A stretch of 64,000 bases of DNA from Novosphingobium terrae (GCF_017163935.1 NZ_JABVZR010000001.1:3534001-3598000), one strand, 5' to 3'. Counted from the first letter of the stretch, positions 27,191 to 35,802 are shown. Notes: a model not told the origin generated them from the letters alone. Made by a program: numbers and translations.

Positions 27191-28594
27191 TTAGCGCAAG
27201 GCCGCGTTGACGATACGGGTCTGGGTGAACTCCTCCACACCCTCGATCCCCTGATGCCGCCCCATGCCCGAGGCCCGCGCCCCGCCCAGCGGCACATCGA
27301 AAGGCAGATCGAACACGCGGTTGACCCAGACCAGCCCGGTTTCCAGCCGCGCCGCCACGGCCATGGCGCGCTGCACGTCGCCGCTCCACACCGATCCGCC
27401 CAAAGCGTAATCGGCAGCATTGGCCAGAGCGATGGCATGGTCCAGATCGTCAAAGGCCTGCACCGGGATCAGCGGGCCGAACTGCTCCTCGCGGATCAGG
27501 CGGGCGGTTTCGGGCAGATCACGCACGACCGTGGGGGCGATGAAATAGCCCTCGCCCGCAGGCGCGCTGCCCTTCCCCACGATGCGGCCCAAAGCGCTGG
27601 CTTCCGCCGCCAAATCCAGTACCCGGCGATGCTGCGCCATATTCTGCACCGGCCCCATGGTGGAGCCCGGCGCCAAACCATCGCCTACCACCGCCTTGCG
27701 CGCCAGATCGGCCAGTGCCTCGGCCAGATCGTCGGCCTTGTTGCGGGCGGCATAGATGCGCTTGATGCCAAGGCAGACCTGCCCGGCATTGGCGGTGGCG
27801 CCCGCGAAGAGATCCGCCGCGATGGCACCGACATCGGCATCGTCCAGCACCAGCGCGGCATCGTTGCCGCCCAGCTCCGCTGTCACGCGCTTGAGGCTGC
27901 CCGCCGCGCTAGACAGCACCTTGCGCCCCGTCGCTGTCGAGCCGGTGAAGCTGATATGCGCCACATCCGGATGCGCCACGAGCAGCGGCCCCAGATCACC
28001 GGCATCCCCCAACACCTGCACCACACCTGCCGGGAAGATGTCCGCCGCCAAGGTGCCCAGCATCAGCGTTGTCAAAGGCGTGGTCGGCGCGGGCTTGGCG
28101 ATCACCGTGTTGCCCGCCAGCAGCGCGGGGGCCAGCTTCAGGATCAGCATCAGCAGCGGGTAATTCCACGGCACGATCGCCACCACCACACCCAGCGGGA
28201 AGCGCTGCTCCACCACCAGCTCATCGGCGGATTGCTTCAGCACGCGCGGTTCCAGCCGCAGCCCGGCGTGATAGCGCAGCGCGGCAATCGAACCCTCCAC
28301 CTCGCCGCGCGATTCATCCAACAGCTTGCCCTGTTCGCGGGTGAGCATCATGGCGAAGGCCTCGGCATGGGCCTGCAGCGCATTGGCCAGCGCTTCCAGC
28401 GTGGCGGCGCGCCTTTCCATCGGCACCAGCGCCCAATCGCGGGCGGCGCGCTTGCCCGCAGCCACCGCCTGCCCGACCTGTGCAGCATCGGCGCGCGGCG
28501 CCTGAGCGAAGACCTGCCCGCTCGCCGGTTCGATCACCGGAAGAAGCCCTGCGCCCGCAACCAGACGCCCGTCGATCAGAAGATGGTCATGCAT
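27191..28594 (-). CDS. NAD(P)-dependent aldehyde dehydrogenase
   Basis: A 467-residue ALDH-superfamily enzyme. Asn144 (PWNYP), Lys167, Glu240 (AELGGND) and nucleophile Cys274 (GQVCLG) are present, with the cofactor loop FTGSTATG. The short N-terminus resembles the branch oxidising small aliphatic or phenolic aldehydes, but the substrate cannot be fixed. It lies 48 bases upstream of the M24 gene and is probably cotranscribed with it. Confidence 0.9.
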   Translation of the reverse strand: MHDHLLIDGRLVAGAGLLPVIEPASGQVFAQAPRADAAQVGQAVAAGKRAARDWALVPMERRAATLEALANALQAHAEAFAMMLTREQGKLLDESRGEVEGSIAALRYHAGLRLEPRVLKQSADELVVEQRFPLGVVVAIVPWNYPLLMLILKLAPALLAGNTVIAKPAPTTPLTTLMLGTLAADIFPAGVVQVLGDAGDLGPLLVAHPDVAHISFTGSTATGRKVLSSAAGSLKRVTAELGGNDAALVLDDADVGAIAADLFAGATANAGQVCLGIKRIYAARNKADDLAEALADLARKAVVGDGLAPGSTMGPVQNMAQHRRVLDLAAEASALGRIVGKGSAPAGEGYFIAPTVVRDLPETARLIREEQFGPLIPVQAFDDLDHAIALANAADYALGGSVWSGDVQRAMAVAARLETGLVWVNRVFDLPFDVPLGGARASGMGRHQGIEGVEEFTQTRIVNAALR

Positions 28595-28740
28595 GCGGGC
28601 GCTTTACCCTGCTCCGCCCCTCAAGGCGAGCATCTCGGGTAAAATCCGCAGAATTCCGCGCACAATCCCCTGCAGCATGGAACAGCAGAGGCCACACCCC
28701 GTTTCACCAGCACGGGCGATTCACGTCCGGGGAGGCCGCG

Positions 28741-29103
28741 ATGAAAAAGACCCTAGCCCTGTTCGCACTGTCCCTGTCGGTCACGACTTTGGCTGCCTGT
28801 GTCGATGATGGCTATGGTTATGGCGGCGGCGTGGCCTATGGCCCCGGCCCCTATGCCTATGACGGCTGGTATGACGGCGCCTATGGCCCGATCTATGACG
28901 GCTATTGGGGCTCGGACAATTACTTCTACTACCGCCATGGCGCGGGGGATCGCGGCTTTATCCGCGGCGATCGCGGGCATTTCTCGCGCGAGGCACCGCA
29001 GGGCCGCCCCAACTTCCAGCACTTCCAGGGCAATATGACGCCCGGCCAGGGCATGCATATGCCGCATTTCCGCGGCAATGGCGGCGGTGAGCGCCACCAC
29101 TAA
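28741..29103 (+). CDS. Small Tyr/Gly-rich putative lipoprotein
   Basis: A 120-residue protein with a Lys-rich start, hydrophobic helix and lipobox TLAAC, then a segment dominated by Gly, Tyr and Asp and a His/Gly-rich end. GGAGG lies seven bases before the ATG at 28741. Exported and probably surface-associated; function unknown. Divergent from the aldehyde dehydrogenase. Confidence 0.75.
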   Translation: MKKTLALFALSLSVTTLAACVDDGYGYGGGVAYGPGPYAYDGWYDGAYGPIYDGYWGSDNYFYYRHGAGDRGFIRGDRGHFSREAPQGRPNFQHFQGNMTPGQGMHMPHFRGNGGGERHH

Positions 29104-29121
29104 GCCGTCACACGCCAACAA

Positions 29122-29157
29122 AAAGGGCCGCGCCTGTTCACGCAGGTGCGGCCCTTT
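29122..29157. terminator. Bidirectional rho-independent terminator
   Basis: A 15-bp stem (AAAGGGCCGCGCCTG paired with CAGGTGCGGCCCTTT, one G-T wobble) with a short loop. A/T runs on both flanks suit termination of the lipoprotein gene on the left and the convergent DUF4232 gene on the right. Confidence 0.85.
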
Positions 29158-29207
29158 GTTCAGGCCCTAACTGAACATGCGCTTTCGAGCATGTTCCAGA
29201 CAGACTC

Positions 29208-29741
29208 TCAGGGCTGGCCTGCCAGTTGCAGCGGCGGCTGATCGAGACTCGCTCCCTGATCCGCCGGGGCATAGAGCGTGACGTGCAAGGGCATGCTCAC
29301 CCATGCCTTGCCGATCCCCACCGACAGCCGCGCCGCCACCAGCTTGCGACTGCCATCATAGACCGGGCCTGACACCCAGCGCAGCGTGCCCTGAGCCCGC
29401 GCGCCCTGCTCCAGCCGCAGCAGCACCATCACCGGTCCGGGATGCATCCCCACCGGCGCCTTGCGCGCGGCAGGAAGCGCCCGCCCGCGCGCATCGCGCA
29501 GCACCACCTGCGGCAAGGCAGGCAGGCGGCAGGCCGCGCCCCGGTTCACCAGCACAAAACCCGTTCCGGCATGCGACATGCCGTCCAAATCCCCATCCCG
29601 ATCCTGAGGCAGCAAACGCAGCTGTGCCGCGCGGCATGGCGCAAGCGCAGCCTGCGGCGCCAGTGCGGAAGAGGGGGTGGAAGGGGGCACGGCGGGCAGG
29701 CCCTGAGCAAGGACCAGAAGGGCAGGCAGCAAGGGCATCAT
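29208..29741 (-). CDS. Secreted DUF4232-like protein
   Basis: 177 residues with a signal peptide (first 20-27 residues), then a beta-rich domain beginning PCRAAQLRL and containing the pattern GTGFVLVNRGAACRLPALPQVVLRD, typical of DUF4232 exported proteins of unknown function. Two ATGs in tandem (29741 and 29738) after GGGAGAG. Confidence 0.7.
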   Translation of the reverse strand: MMPLLPALLVLAQGLPAVPPSTPSSALAPQAALAPCRAAQLRLLPQDRDGDLDGMSHAGTGFVLVNRGAACRLPALPQVVLRDARGRALPAARKAPVGMHPGPVMVLLRLEQGARAQGTLRWVSGPVYDGSRKLVAARLSVGIGKAWVSMPLHVTLYAPADQGASLDQPPLQLAGQP

Positions 29742-30069
29742 CGCTCTCCCATGGCAATGCGGATGTCTTAGCGGTTCACCCCTAATACGCCCGTCATCAT
29801 GTCGTGATGATGAATGCCAATCACAGTTAATTATTTATTCCATAAAAGTAACCATTCAAGAATTCATCTTCATGAAAACGAACAAATTCAATATTGTTAC
29901 AAATATTACATGAAATTCCCAAAATAAGCAGGAACCCGATAGCTCATGGCCTATTTCCCCGTTGGATTGGCACATGATCTGGCGCCTTTTCGCACCACCT
30001 CACGCCGCCAAGACGCGGGCCGCAAGACAGACAATCGGGCCGGCCCGTCCGCAAGCGAAGGAGGATGAC
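29742..30069. promoter_or_regulatory. AT-rich divergent intergenic region
   Basis: No gene. Bases about 29800-29930 are strikingly AT-rich against the surrounding GC-rich DNA and contain AATATT-gttaca-AATATT (29890-29907), a symmetric site able to bind a regulator. An AAGGAGGA ribosome-binding site sits at 30057-30064. Most likely a strong or silenced promoter for the lipoprotein/TpsB pair. Confidence 0.5.
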
Positions 30070-31176
30070 ATGATCGCACATCACAGCCGGTGGATGGCCT
30101 CAACCATGGCCGCAGCGGCCGGCATGTTGCTGAGCCTGAGCGCCTGTGCCGGTGATTCCCATCTGGCCTATGGCTCGGTCGGCACGCCGGGCGGCACCGG
30201 GTCGAGCGGCTCGGATGGATCGGGCGGCGGCACGGGTGGCAGTGGCAACACCGGCGGCAGCGGCAGCACAGGCGGCAGCGGAGGAACGGGCGGAACCGGC
30301 GGCACGCAGACCGCCGCCTCCAGCGATGTGCAGACCGTGCTGGCTCAGGCCGGGCCGGCTCTGGTGACGGCGGGCAATGCCTCGCTGGGTCTGGCCAGCG
30401 GCGTCGATGGCGCCACCACCACGCTGGCCAGCGCCGTGCCGATCACCGCCCCCATCACCGGCACGGTCACGCGGGTGCTGGGCGATACGGGTCAGGTGCT
30501 GGTCGATACCGGCAATGGCAAGACGCTGCTGCTCGATGGCGTGCAGAAGGTCGTGGGCGATGTGGTGACGATCAACCTCGGCAATCAGGGGGTGACCACC
30601 TCGGCGGATGGCACGCCGGGCGCCGTGGGTCTCAGCGTGCTGTCGCCCACGCAGGCGCAGGGCACGCTGGCCAGCGCGGGCGTGCTGACCTCGGGCCAGG
30701 TGGCGACGGCCAATGTTAACGGCGTGGCCAATGTGGCGGTGGCCAATGTCACGGCGCCGGGCGGCGGGCTTTCCAACCAGCTGCTCAATGTCGCGGTGGC
30801 TGATCACCAGATTCTGGGCAGCGGCAATCCCGCCCTTATCAACGCCAATCTGCTCTCGGGCGCGGCGGGCGGCGGGCTGACGAGCGGCGGCGCGGTGCTG
30901 ACGCCCGTGACCAGCCTGCTGAGCGGCGTCACCAATGGCGCAACCTCTGGCAGCGGCGCGACCGGCGGCCTGCTCAAGCCGGTGACCGGGCTGGTCAGCA
31001 ATCTGACCGGCAACACGGCCACAGCCACCCCCGCGACGGTGAGTGCCGGTGCCACCGCCACAGCGGCCAACACCGCGGCGACAGGTACGCTGACCGGCAC
31101 CACCACCGGCCTGCTCAAGCCCGTCACCACGGCGGTGAACAACACGGTGGGCACGCTGCTGTCTGCCCAGCGTTGA
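30070..31176 (+). CDS. Gly/Ser/Thr-rich surface lipoprotein, possible exported partner of the TpsB protein
   Basis: A 368-residue protein with a signal peptide and lipobox LSLSAC (Cys26). It has a low-complexity GGTGSSG/GGSGGTG-type spacer (about 36-82) and a beta-rich, nearly aromatic-free body made of Ala, Val, Leu, Thr and Gly. The C-terminal third repeats a motif of the form L-x-P-V-T-x-x-(L/V) three to four times (LTPVTSLL, LLKPVTGLV, LLKPVTTAV). A strong ribosome-binding site marks the ATG at 30070. It precedes a TpsB-type transporter by 84 bases on the same strand. I do not recognise a defined family; similar proteins are often labelled collagen-like in annotations. Confidence 0.7.
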   Translation: MIAHHSRWMASTMAAAAGMLLSLSACAGDSHLAYGSVGTPGGTGSSGSDGSGGGTGGSGNTGGSGSTGGSGGTGGTGGTQTAASSDVQTVLAQAGPALVTAGNASLGLASGVDGATTTLASAVPITAPITGTVTRVLGDTGQVLVDTGNGKTLLLDGVQKVVGDVVTINLGNQGVTTSADGTPGAVGLSVLSPTQAQGTLASAGVLTSGQVATANVNGVANVAVANVTAPGGGLSNQLLNVAVADHQILGSGNPALINANLLSGAAGGGLTSGGAVLTPVTSLLSGVTNGATSGSGATGGLLKPVTGLVSNLTGNTATATPATVSAGATATAANTAATGTLTGTTTGLLKPVTTAVNNTVGTLLSAQR

Positions 31177-31260
31177 TGCCTCTGGCAGAGGGGCGCCCCG
31201 TTCGGCGCTCCTCTGCCCCCTTCCCCGTTTTCCGCTCCATCTTCGGGGAGACAGGCTTCC

Positions 31261-32874
31261 ATGCTCACCCATCTGCTGATGGCGGTTGCACTGGCCGCCG
31301 GGCCCGTGGCCAGCACGCCGCCGCTGATCATCGATTCCGGCCGGGCCGACCGCGTGCAAACGCCCAACCTGCCCCCGCCCATGCCTGAAAAGCCTGTCGA
31401 GCAGCGCGCCAAGGTGTTGTCGCGGGTGGACGCCACCGGATCGGACCAGCCGATCAAGGGCATCCGCTTTATCGACGATCTGGTGCCCGCCCCCGTCGCC
31501 CATGCCGCCGAGCGTTTCGTGGGCCAGCCCGCCAGGCGCGACACGCTGGAGAGACTGGCGACGGCCATGTCGGATGCCTATGCCACCAGCGATGTGGCGC
31601 TCTACACCGTGGCGATTCCGGACCAGAATCTCTCGGGCGGGCGGGTGATTGTGCGGGTGGCGCAGGGCTTTATCGAGGGGATCACCTATCCCGATGGCTC
31701 GACCCCGCTGATCCGCGCCTATGCGCAGCATCTGTTGGGGATGAAGCCACTGCGCCGCTCCGCGCTGGAGCGGGAGCTGTCCCTGATGCGCGACATCGCC
31801 GGGGCCAGTGTCAGCGCCGATCTGCTGCGCGGTCGGCAGCCGGGCGGGGTGATCCTGTCGCTGAAGGTGAAGCGCAAGCATCTCGACGGCTCGCTGGCCT
31901 ATGACAACAGCCGCTCCCAACTGCTGGGTCAGGGGCAGTTCAACGCCACGCTTGCGGGCAACAGCCTGCTGCGTGACGGCGACGAAACCAAGCTCAACGT
32001 GATGGTGGCCCGCAACTTCCGCAGCTTTATCTACACCGCCCTCACCCACGCCACCCCGCTGGGCCACGATGGCCTCAAGCTGACGCTTTCCGGCGCATGG
32101 CTGCAGACAAATGTTCCCGAATACAATCTGCGCGGCCATGCCGTGGTGGGCGGCGCCTCGCTCAGCTACCCCGTGATCCGGGGCTATCGCAAGAACCTGA
32201 CCGTCAGTGCCGGGCTGGATGTGCTCAACAGCGATTCCGCTTTGTTCGGCACCGTGGCCTCCAGCGACCATATCCGCACCCTGCGCGTGGCGGCGGGCTA
32301 CTCATGGGCGGGCAAGAAGACGGTCTGGTCGCTGGGCAGCACCGTGAGTCAGGGCCTGGCGATCCTCAATGACCGCGGGCTGGTGGGGCAGAGCGATCCG
32401 CGCTTCACCAAGATGAATGCCTCGGCCAGCTATGACCGCGCCTTCGGCAAGCATGTGGTGCTGCGCCTGAAAGCCCAAGGCCAGTACAGCCACAACCAGC
32501 TCCCCGCCACCGAGCGCATCGCCTTTGGCGGCAGCGACTATGGCCGCGCCTTCGACACCGCCGCCATCACCGCCGACAGTGGCGGCACCGGGTCTCTGGA
32601 ATTGGCGCTGCGGCCCAAGCTGGGCAAAAGGCTGAACGGCACCGAGATCTACGGCTTTGTCGATCACGCCAAATTGCGGATCAATGATCGCGTTGGCGCT
32701 CCGGCATCGAGCTGGGATCTGGGCTCGGCAGGGGGCGGGATCAGACTGGCGTGGAACGATTGGGCGGTGATCGGGGTGGAGGGCGCAAAAGCCGTGACCG
32801 ATCCCTTCCATGGCGCTCTGGGCGATTGGCGGGTGAATGTGAGCTGGAAGATCAGCAGGCCGCAGAAGAAGTGA
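31261..32874 (+). CDS. TpsB/FhaC/ShlB-type outer-membrane transporter
   Basis: Two-partner secretion type outer-membrane barrel. A signal peptide (first about 18 residues) and a Pro-rich stretch lead to a POTRA-like region (YTVAIPDQNLSGGRVIVRVAQGFIEGI is split by the usual QxLxxG pattern), then a barrel of about 340 residues with alternating beta-strands. The Omp85 loop-6 signature appears as FGGSDYGRAFD. It ends in a basic tail after VSWKI rather than a terminal Phe. It normally exports one large TpsA protein; no TPS-domain protein is next to it, only the Gly-rich lipoprotein upstream. Confidence 0.83.
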   Translation: MLTHLLMAVALAAGPVASTPPLIIDSGRADRVQTPNLPPPMPEKPVEQRAKVLSRVDATGSDQPIKGIRFIDDLVPAPVAHAAERFVGQPARRDTLERLATAMSDAYATSDVALYTVAIPDQNLSGGRVIVRVAQGFIEGITYPDGSTPLIRAYAQHLLGMKPLRRSALERELSLMRDIAGASVSADLLRGRQPGGVILSLKVKRKHLDGSLAYDNSRSQLLGQGQFNATLAGNSLLRDGDETKLNVMVARNFRSFIYTALTHATPLGHDGLKLTLSGAWLQTNVPEYNLRGHAVVGGASLSYPVIRGYRKNLTVSAGLDVLNSDSALFGTVASSDHIRTLRVAAGYSWAGKKTVWSLGSTVSQGLAILNDRGLVGQSDPRFTKMNASASYDRAFGKHVVLRLKAQGQYSHNQLPATERIAFGGSDYGRAFDTAAITADSGGTGSLELALRPKLGKRLNGTEIYGFVDHAKLRINDRVGAPASSWDLGSAGGGIRLAWNDWAVIGVEGAKAVTDPFHGALGDWRVNVSWKISRPQKK

Positions 32875-32885
32875 AAAAGAGAGAA

Positions 32886-33110
32886 TGCGAGGGTGTTACA
32901 CCCTCGCGCTCCCGGGTTTGTCTACCTTGCGCTTCGGGTTCGGCCTTGGCGCAAGGTCGCTGCGCCGCAGGCAATCAAAGGGGTTTGCGCGAACTTGCCA
33001 ACACAGCGCCTGCGATCGTTTCTGCCTGCGGCGCCATGAATCCGTGCCGAAACGATAGGTTGTGCGCAAGGTGGACAGGTATGGGAGCGCGAGGGGGTAA
33101 CCCCCTCGCA
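32886..33110. repeat. Palindrome-ended repeat element, copy A (complete)
   Basis: A 225-base non-coding element whose two ends are inverted copies of about 28 bases. Each end is itself a hairpin: GCGAGGGTGTTACACCCTCGC at 32887-32907 and GCGAGGGGGTAACCCCCTCGC at 33089-33109, both flanked inside by GCTCCC/GGGAGC. It starts 12 bases after the TpsB stop and ends 11 bases before the stop of the convergent channel gene. Copy C (59459-59687) shares both ends and interior blocks such as TGTCTAC-TTGCGC-TCGGGTTC and CTGCCTGCGGCGC. Confidence 0.85.
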
Positions 33111-33120
33111 TGTCCCTTCT

Positions 33121-33834
33121 TCAATCCTCTTCCCTGCTATGCTCCAGATGCAGCGCCACAATCCGCGCCATCAAAGTGGCGGGGAACAACTGCCCCATCA
33201 CCGCTTCCAGATTGGCCAGACTGCGCGCCAGCGGCAGCACGGGCACCACATCGCCATAGCCGGTGGTCGTCAGCGTCGAGAGGCTGAAATAGGTGAGCAG
33301 CGCGGTGCGCCCGCCCGCTTCGGGAGCGAGCGGGGTGCCGCTGCCGGTCACCAGCGCGCCGGGCCAGTGCGAGAGGACCGCCGTAAACACGATGCCGAAG
33401 ATCGCCGCGATGTTGAGATAGAGCAGCACCGCCCCGCGCACGCGATGGCCCGTCACGCGCCCGGGGCCGAAGACATGGCGCGCCACCAGCAAAGTCACCC
33501 CCATGTTGAAGGCGAAGGCGGCGATCTGGATCAGATCATGACGCAACGCGGCGCTGGTGGTGGAATCGAGGCTGATCAGCACGCGCCGCCCGATCTCCGG
33601 CCCCACGATCAGCAGCAGCAAAGCGGCGATCAGCACCGCCTGCACCGCGCGGTGCCGCGCCAGCGCGGCCACGCAGACCAGCGCATAGGCCAGATGGCAC
33701 AGATCGAGCAGGATATGCAGCGATGGATCTTCGGTGACCAGCGGCATGGCCACGAAGAGCGTGACCACCTGCACCGCCAGCAGCGTGGTGAGGCTGGGGT
33801 CGATCTTATGCGGCTGGGCCTGCGCTGGCGGCAT
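33121..33834 (-). CDS. Potassium channel-like membrane protein
   Basis: 237 residues with about six hydrophobic segments. The pore loop between the last two holds a K+ selectivity filter, TTTGYGD (189-195), typical of Ion_trans_2 family channels. No cytoplasmic RCK or nucleotide-binding domain follows. Probably a simple homotetrameric K+ channel. Confidence 0.85.
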   Translation of the reverse strand: MPPAQAQPHKIDPSLTTLLAVQVVTLFVAMPLVTEDPSLHILLDLCHLAYALVCVAALARHRAVQAVLIAALLLLIVGPEIGRRVLISLDSTTSAALRHDLIQIAAFAFNMGVTLLVARHVFGPGRVTGHRVRGAVLLYLNIAAIFGIVFTAVLSHWPGALVTGSGTPLAPEAGGRTALLTYFSLSTLTTTGYGDVVPVLPLARSLANLEAVMGQLFPATLMARIVALHLEHSREED

Positions 33835-33962
33835 GGTGGAGGTTCCTCTGCTGGCGGCGGGAGTGTGGCGGGCCGGGGCACAACCGGGGATGAACGGGTT
33901 TGCGGGGGGCGGTTCCGCTATTCCTTTTAAATCACATTATAAAATCCTTACTGACATCGTTG

Positions 33963-34397
33963 TCAGCAATCATTCTGCCGCTCGTCAAAGGCGGTGCGGG
34001 CCGCTTCCACAGCGCCCAGATGCTCCTCGGCCCAGATCCATACGCCGCAGAAGGCCGCACCCAGACTCTGGCCCAAAGGCGTCAGGCGGTAATCGACATG
34101 CGGGGGGATCACCGGGTGGATGGTGCGGATCACCAGACCGGTGCGCTCCATCTGGCGCAGGGTCTGGGTCAGCATCTTCTGGCTGATGCCTTGTACCGCC
34201 TTGACCAGCTGGGTGAAGCGCAACGTGCCATGCTCATCGAGCGCTTCGAGAATCAGCATCGTCCATTTATCAGCCACGCGGCCGATCAGCTCATTGACCA
34301 GCGCCTCGACGCGGGGATCGATCACGGGGGGCGGCGTCTGCGCCATGATCTCGCAGGCCTTGCTGACAGTCATTTCATCGAACGGCGGGGGCGTCAT
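33963..34397 (-). CDS. HxlR family transcriptional regulator
   Basis: 144-residue winged-helix regulator. The HxlR core is clear: GRVADKWTMLILEAL, LRFTQLVKAVQGISQKMLTQTLR, MERTGLVIRTIHPVIPPHVDYRLTPLG. Divergent from the SDR gene, which it most likely controls, often in response to electrophiles or redox state in this family. Confidence 0.88.
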   Translation of the reverse strand: MTPPPFDEMTVSKACEIMAQTPPPVIDPRVEALVNELIGRVADKWTMLILEALDEHGTLRFTQLVKAVQGISQKMLTQTLRQMERTGLVIRTIHPVIPPHVDYRLTPLGQSLGAAFCGVWIWAEEHLGAVEAARTAFDERQNDC

Positions 34398-34479
34398 ACC
34401 GACACTCTCTTTCAGGTAAGTATCAATCTTTGAGGTGCCTTCTTACCATTGGTGAGCAGCGGTTTAAATAAGGCTCATC

Positions 34480-34521
34480 CCTTCCTTCCCCAAAGCCTTC
34501 CTTCCCCAAAGCCTTCCTTCC
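34480..34521 (+). repeat. 16-bp tandem repeat in the leader of the SDR gene
   Basis: Unit CCTTCCTTCCCCAAAG occurs twice perfectly and a third time for ten bases, ending directly at the AAGGAG ribosome-binding site (34522-34527). The copy number could vary by slippage and change the distance from promoter to ribosome-binding site. Confidence 0.8.
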
Positions 34522-34534
34522 AAGGAGACCTCCC

Positions 34535-35302
34535 ATGAAGAACAGCGGCAACACCATTCTTGTCACCGGCGGCGGATCGGGCATCGGCGCGGCGCTGGCC
34601 CAGCGCTTTCATGATGCCGGCAACACGGTGATCGTGGCCGGGCGGCGGCAGGATGCGCTGGATCAGGCCATTGCGGGCCGCCCCAACATGCATGCGCTGA
34701 CGCTGGATGTGGAAAGCGCCGATGGCGTGGCGGATTTTGCCAGGCGCCTGCTGGCCGCGCATCCAGCGCTCAATGTGCTGATCAACAATGCCGGGATCAT
34801 GCGTTTCGAGGATGCCACGCAGAAGCGTGACCTTGCCGATGCCGAGGCGACGATCACCACCAATCTGCTGGGCCCCATCCGGCTGATCGATGCGCTGGTG
34901 GATCATCTTTCGGCGCAGAGCGATGCCGCGATCGTCAATGTCACCTCGGGTCTGGCCTTTGTGCCGCTGACCACCACCCCCACCTACAATGCCACCAAGG
35001 CGGCGATCCACTCCTACACCGTAGCCCTGCGCGAGGTGCTGAAGGGCAAGGTCGAGGTGATCGAGCTGGCGCCGCCCGCCGTGCAGACCGGCCTGACGCC
35101 CGGTCAGGAAAACCGCCCGGGCTATCAGCCGCTGGGCGAGTTCACCGATGAAGTGATCGCCCTGTTCGAGCAGGCCCCCACCCCCGCCGAAATCCTTGTC
35201 GAGCGCGTGAAATTCCTGCGCTTTGCCGAGGCGCAGGGCCGTTTCGATGAAACCCTTGTGCAGCTCAACGCTTTCGCGGCTAAGGCCCGCGAAGAGCAGT
35301 AA
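34535..35302 (+). CDS. Short-chain dehydrogenase/reductase (DltE-like)
   Basis: NAD(P)-dependent oxidoreductase of 255 residues with classical SDR features: TGGGSGIG (11-18), NNAG (84-87), Ser138, Tyr151 and Lys155 (YNATK). Overall layout resembles DltE-type SDRs of unknown substrate. Divergent from hxlR and followed by a YjbQ-family gene 20 bases later. Confidence 0.88.
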   Translation: MKNSGNTILVTGGGSGIGAALAQRFHDAGNTVIVAGRRQDALDQAIAGRPNMHALTLDVESADGVADFARRLLAAHPALNVLINNAGIMRFEDATQKRDLADAEATITTNLLGPIRLIDALVDHLSAQSDAAIVNVTSGLAFVPLTTTPTYNATKAAIHSYTVALREVLKGKVEVIELAPPAVQTGLTPGQENRPGYQPLGEFTDEVIALFEQAPTPAEILVERVKFLRFAEAQGRFDETLVQLNAFAAKAREEQ

Positions 35303-35322
35303 GCGAAAGAAGGATCAGACCC

Positions 35323-35748
35323 ATGACCATGCGGCAGGCGATCACCACTTTGACGGTGGCCACCCATGGTCAGGGTCTGGTCGAGTTTACCCGCGAGATC
35401 CTGCGCTGGGTGGAGCAGACCGACATCCGTGATGGCCTGCTGACGGTGTTCTGCCGCCACACCTCGGCCTCGCTGCTGATTCAGGAAAATGCTGCGCCGG
35501 AGGTGAAGACCGACCTGCAGCATTTCTTCGCCCGCCTCGCCCCGGAAGACCCGCGCGCCTATGAGCATGACGATGAGGGGCCGGACGATATGCCCGCCCA
35601 TCTGCGCACCGCGCTGACACAGGTGCAGCTGTCGATCCCGGTTGCGGGCGGCAGGCCGGTGCTGGGCACATGGCAGGGCGTCTATCTCTTCGAGCATCGC
35701 CGGGCGCCGCATCGTCGCGAGATCGTGCTGCATCTGCTGGGCACATAA
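35323..35748 (+). CDS. YjbQ/UPF0047 family protein
   Basis: 141-residue compact protein with the family signatures CRHTSASLLIQENA, HDDEGPDDMPAH and GTWQGVYLFEHR. Family members show weak thiamine-phosphate synthase activity in vitro; the physiological role is unclear. Probably cotranscribed with the SDR gene; a terminator follows immediately. Confidence 0.88.
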   Translation: MTMRQAITTLTVATHGQGLVEFTREILRWVEQTDIRDGLLTVFCRHTSASLLIQENAAPEVKTDLQHFFARLAPEDPRAYEHDDEGPDDMPAHLRTALTQVQLSIPVAGGRPVLGTWQGVYLFEHRRAPHRREIVLHLLGT

Positions 35749-35749
35749 A

Positions 35750-35780
35750 AAGGGAGCCGGACCGACGTCCGACTCCCCTT
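35750..35780 (+). terminator. Terminator after yjbQ-like gene
   Basis: Stem AAGGGAGCCGGAC against GTCCGACTCCCCTT (one mismatch, one bulge), two bases after the stop. Also suitably placed for the convergent small secreted protein gene. Confidence 0.75.
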
Positions 35781-35802
35781 CAAGCCTTACGCGGCAAAAG
35801 GC

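Noticed and set aside
26522..28642. Plus-strand frame of 706 codons opposite the M24 and aldehyde dehydrogenase genes
   Set aside because: Spans two real minus-strand genes and their gap; composition is that of an antisense frame.
30100..32271. Minus-strand frame of 723 codons opposite the lipoprotein and TpsB genes
   Set aside because: Crosses two well-supported genes; Gly/Arg/His-rich antisense product.
32886..33110. Repeat element considered as a small RNA or riboswitch
   Set aside because: The same element recurs at 59459-59687 and 45687 next to unrelated genes and downstream of stops, which fits a repeat family or terminator better than a gene-specific RNA.
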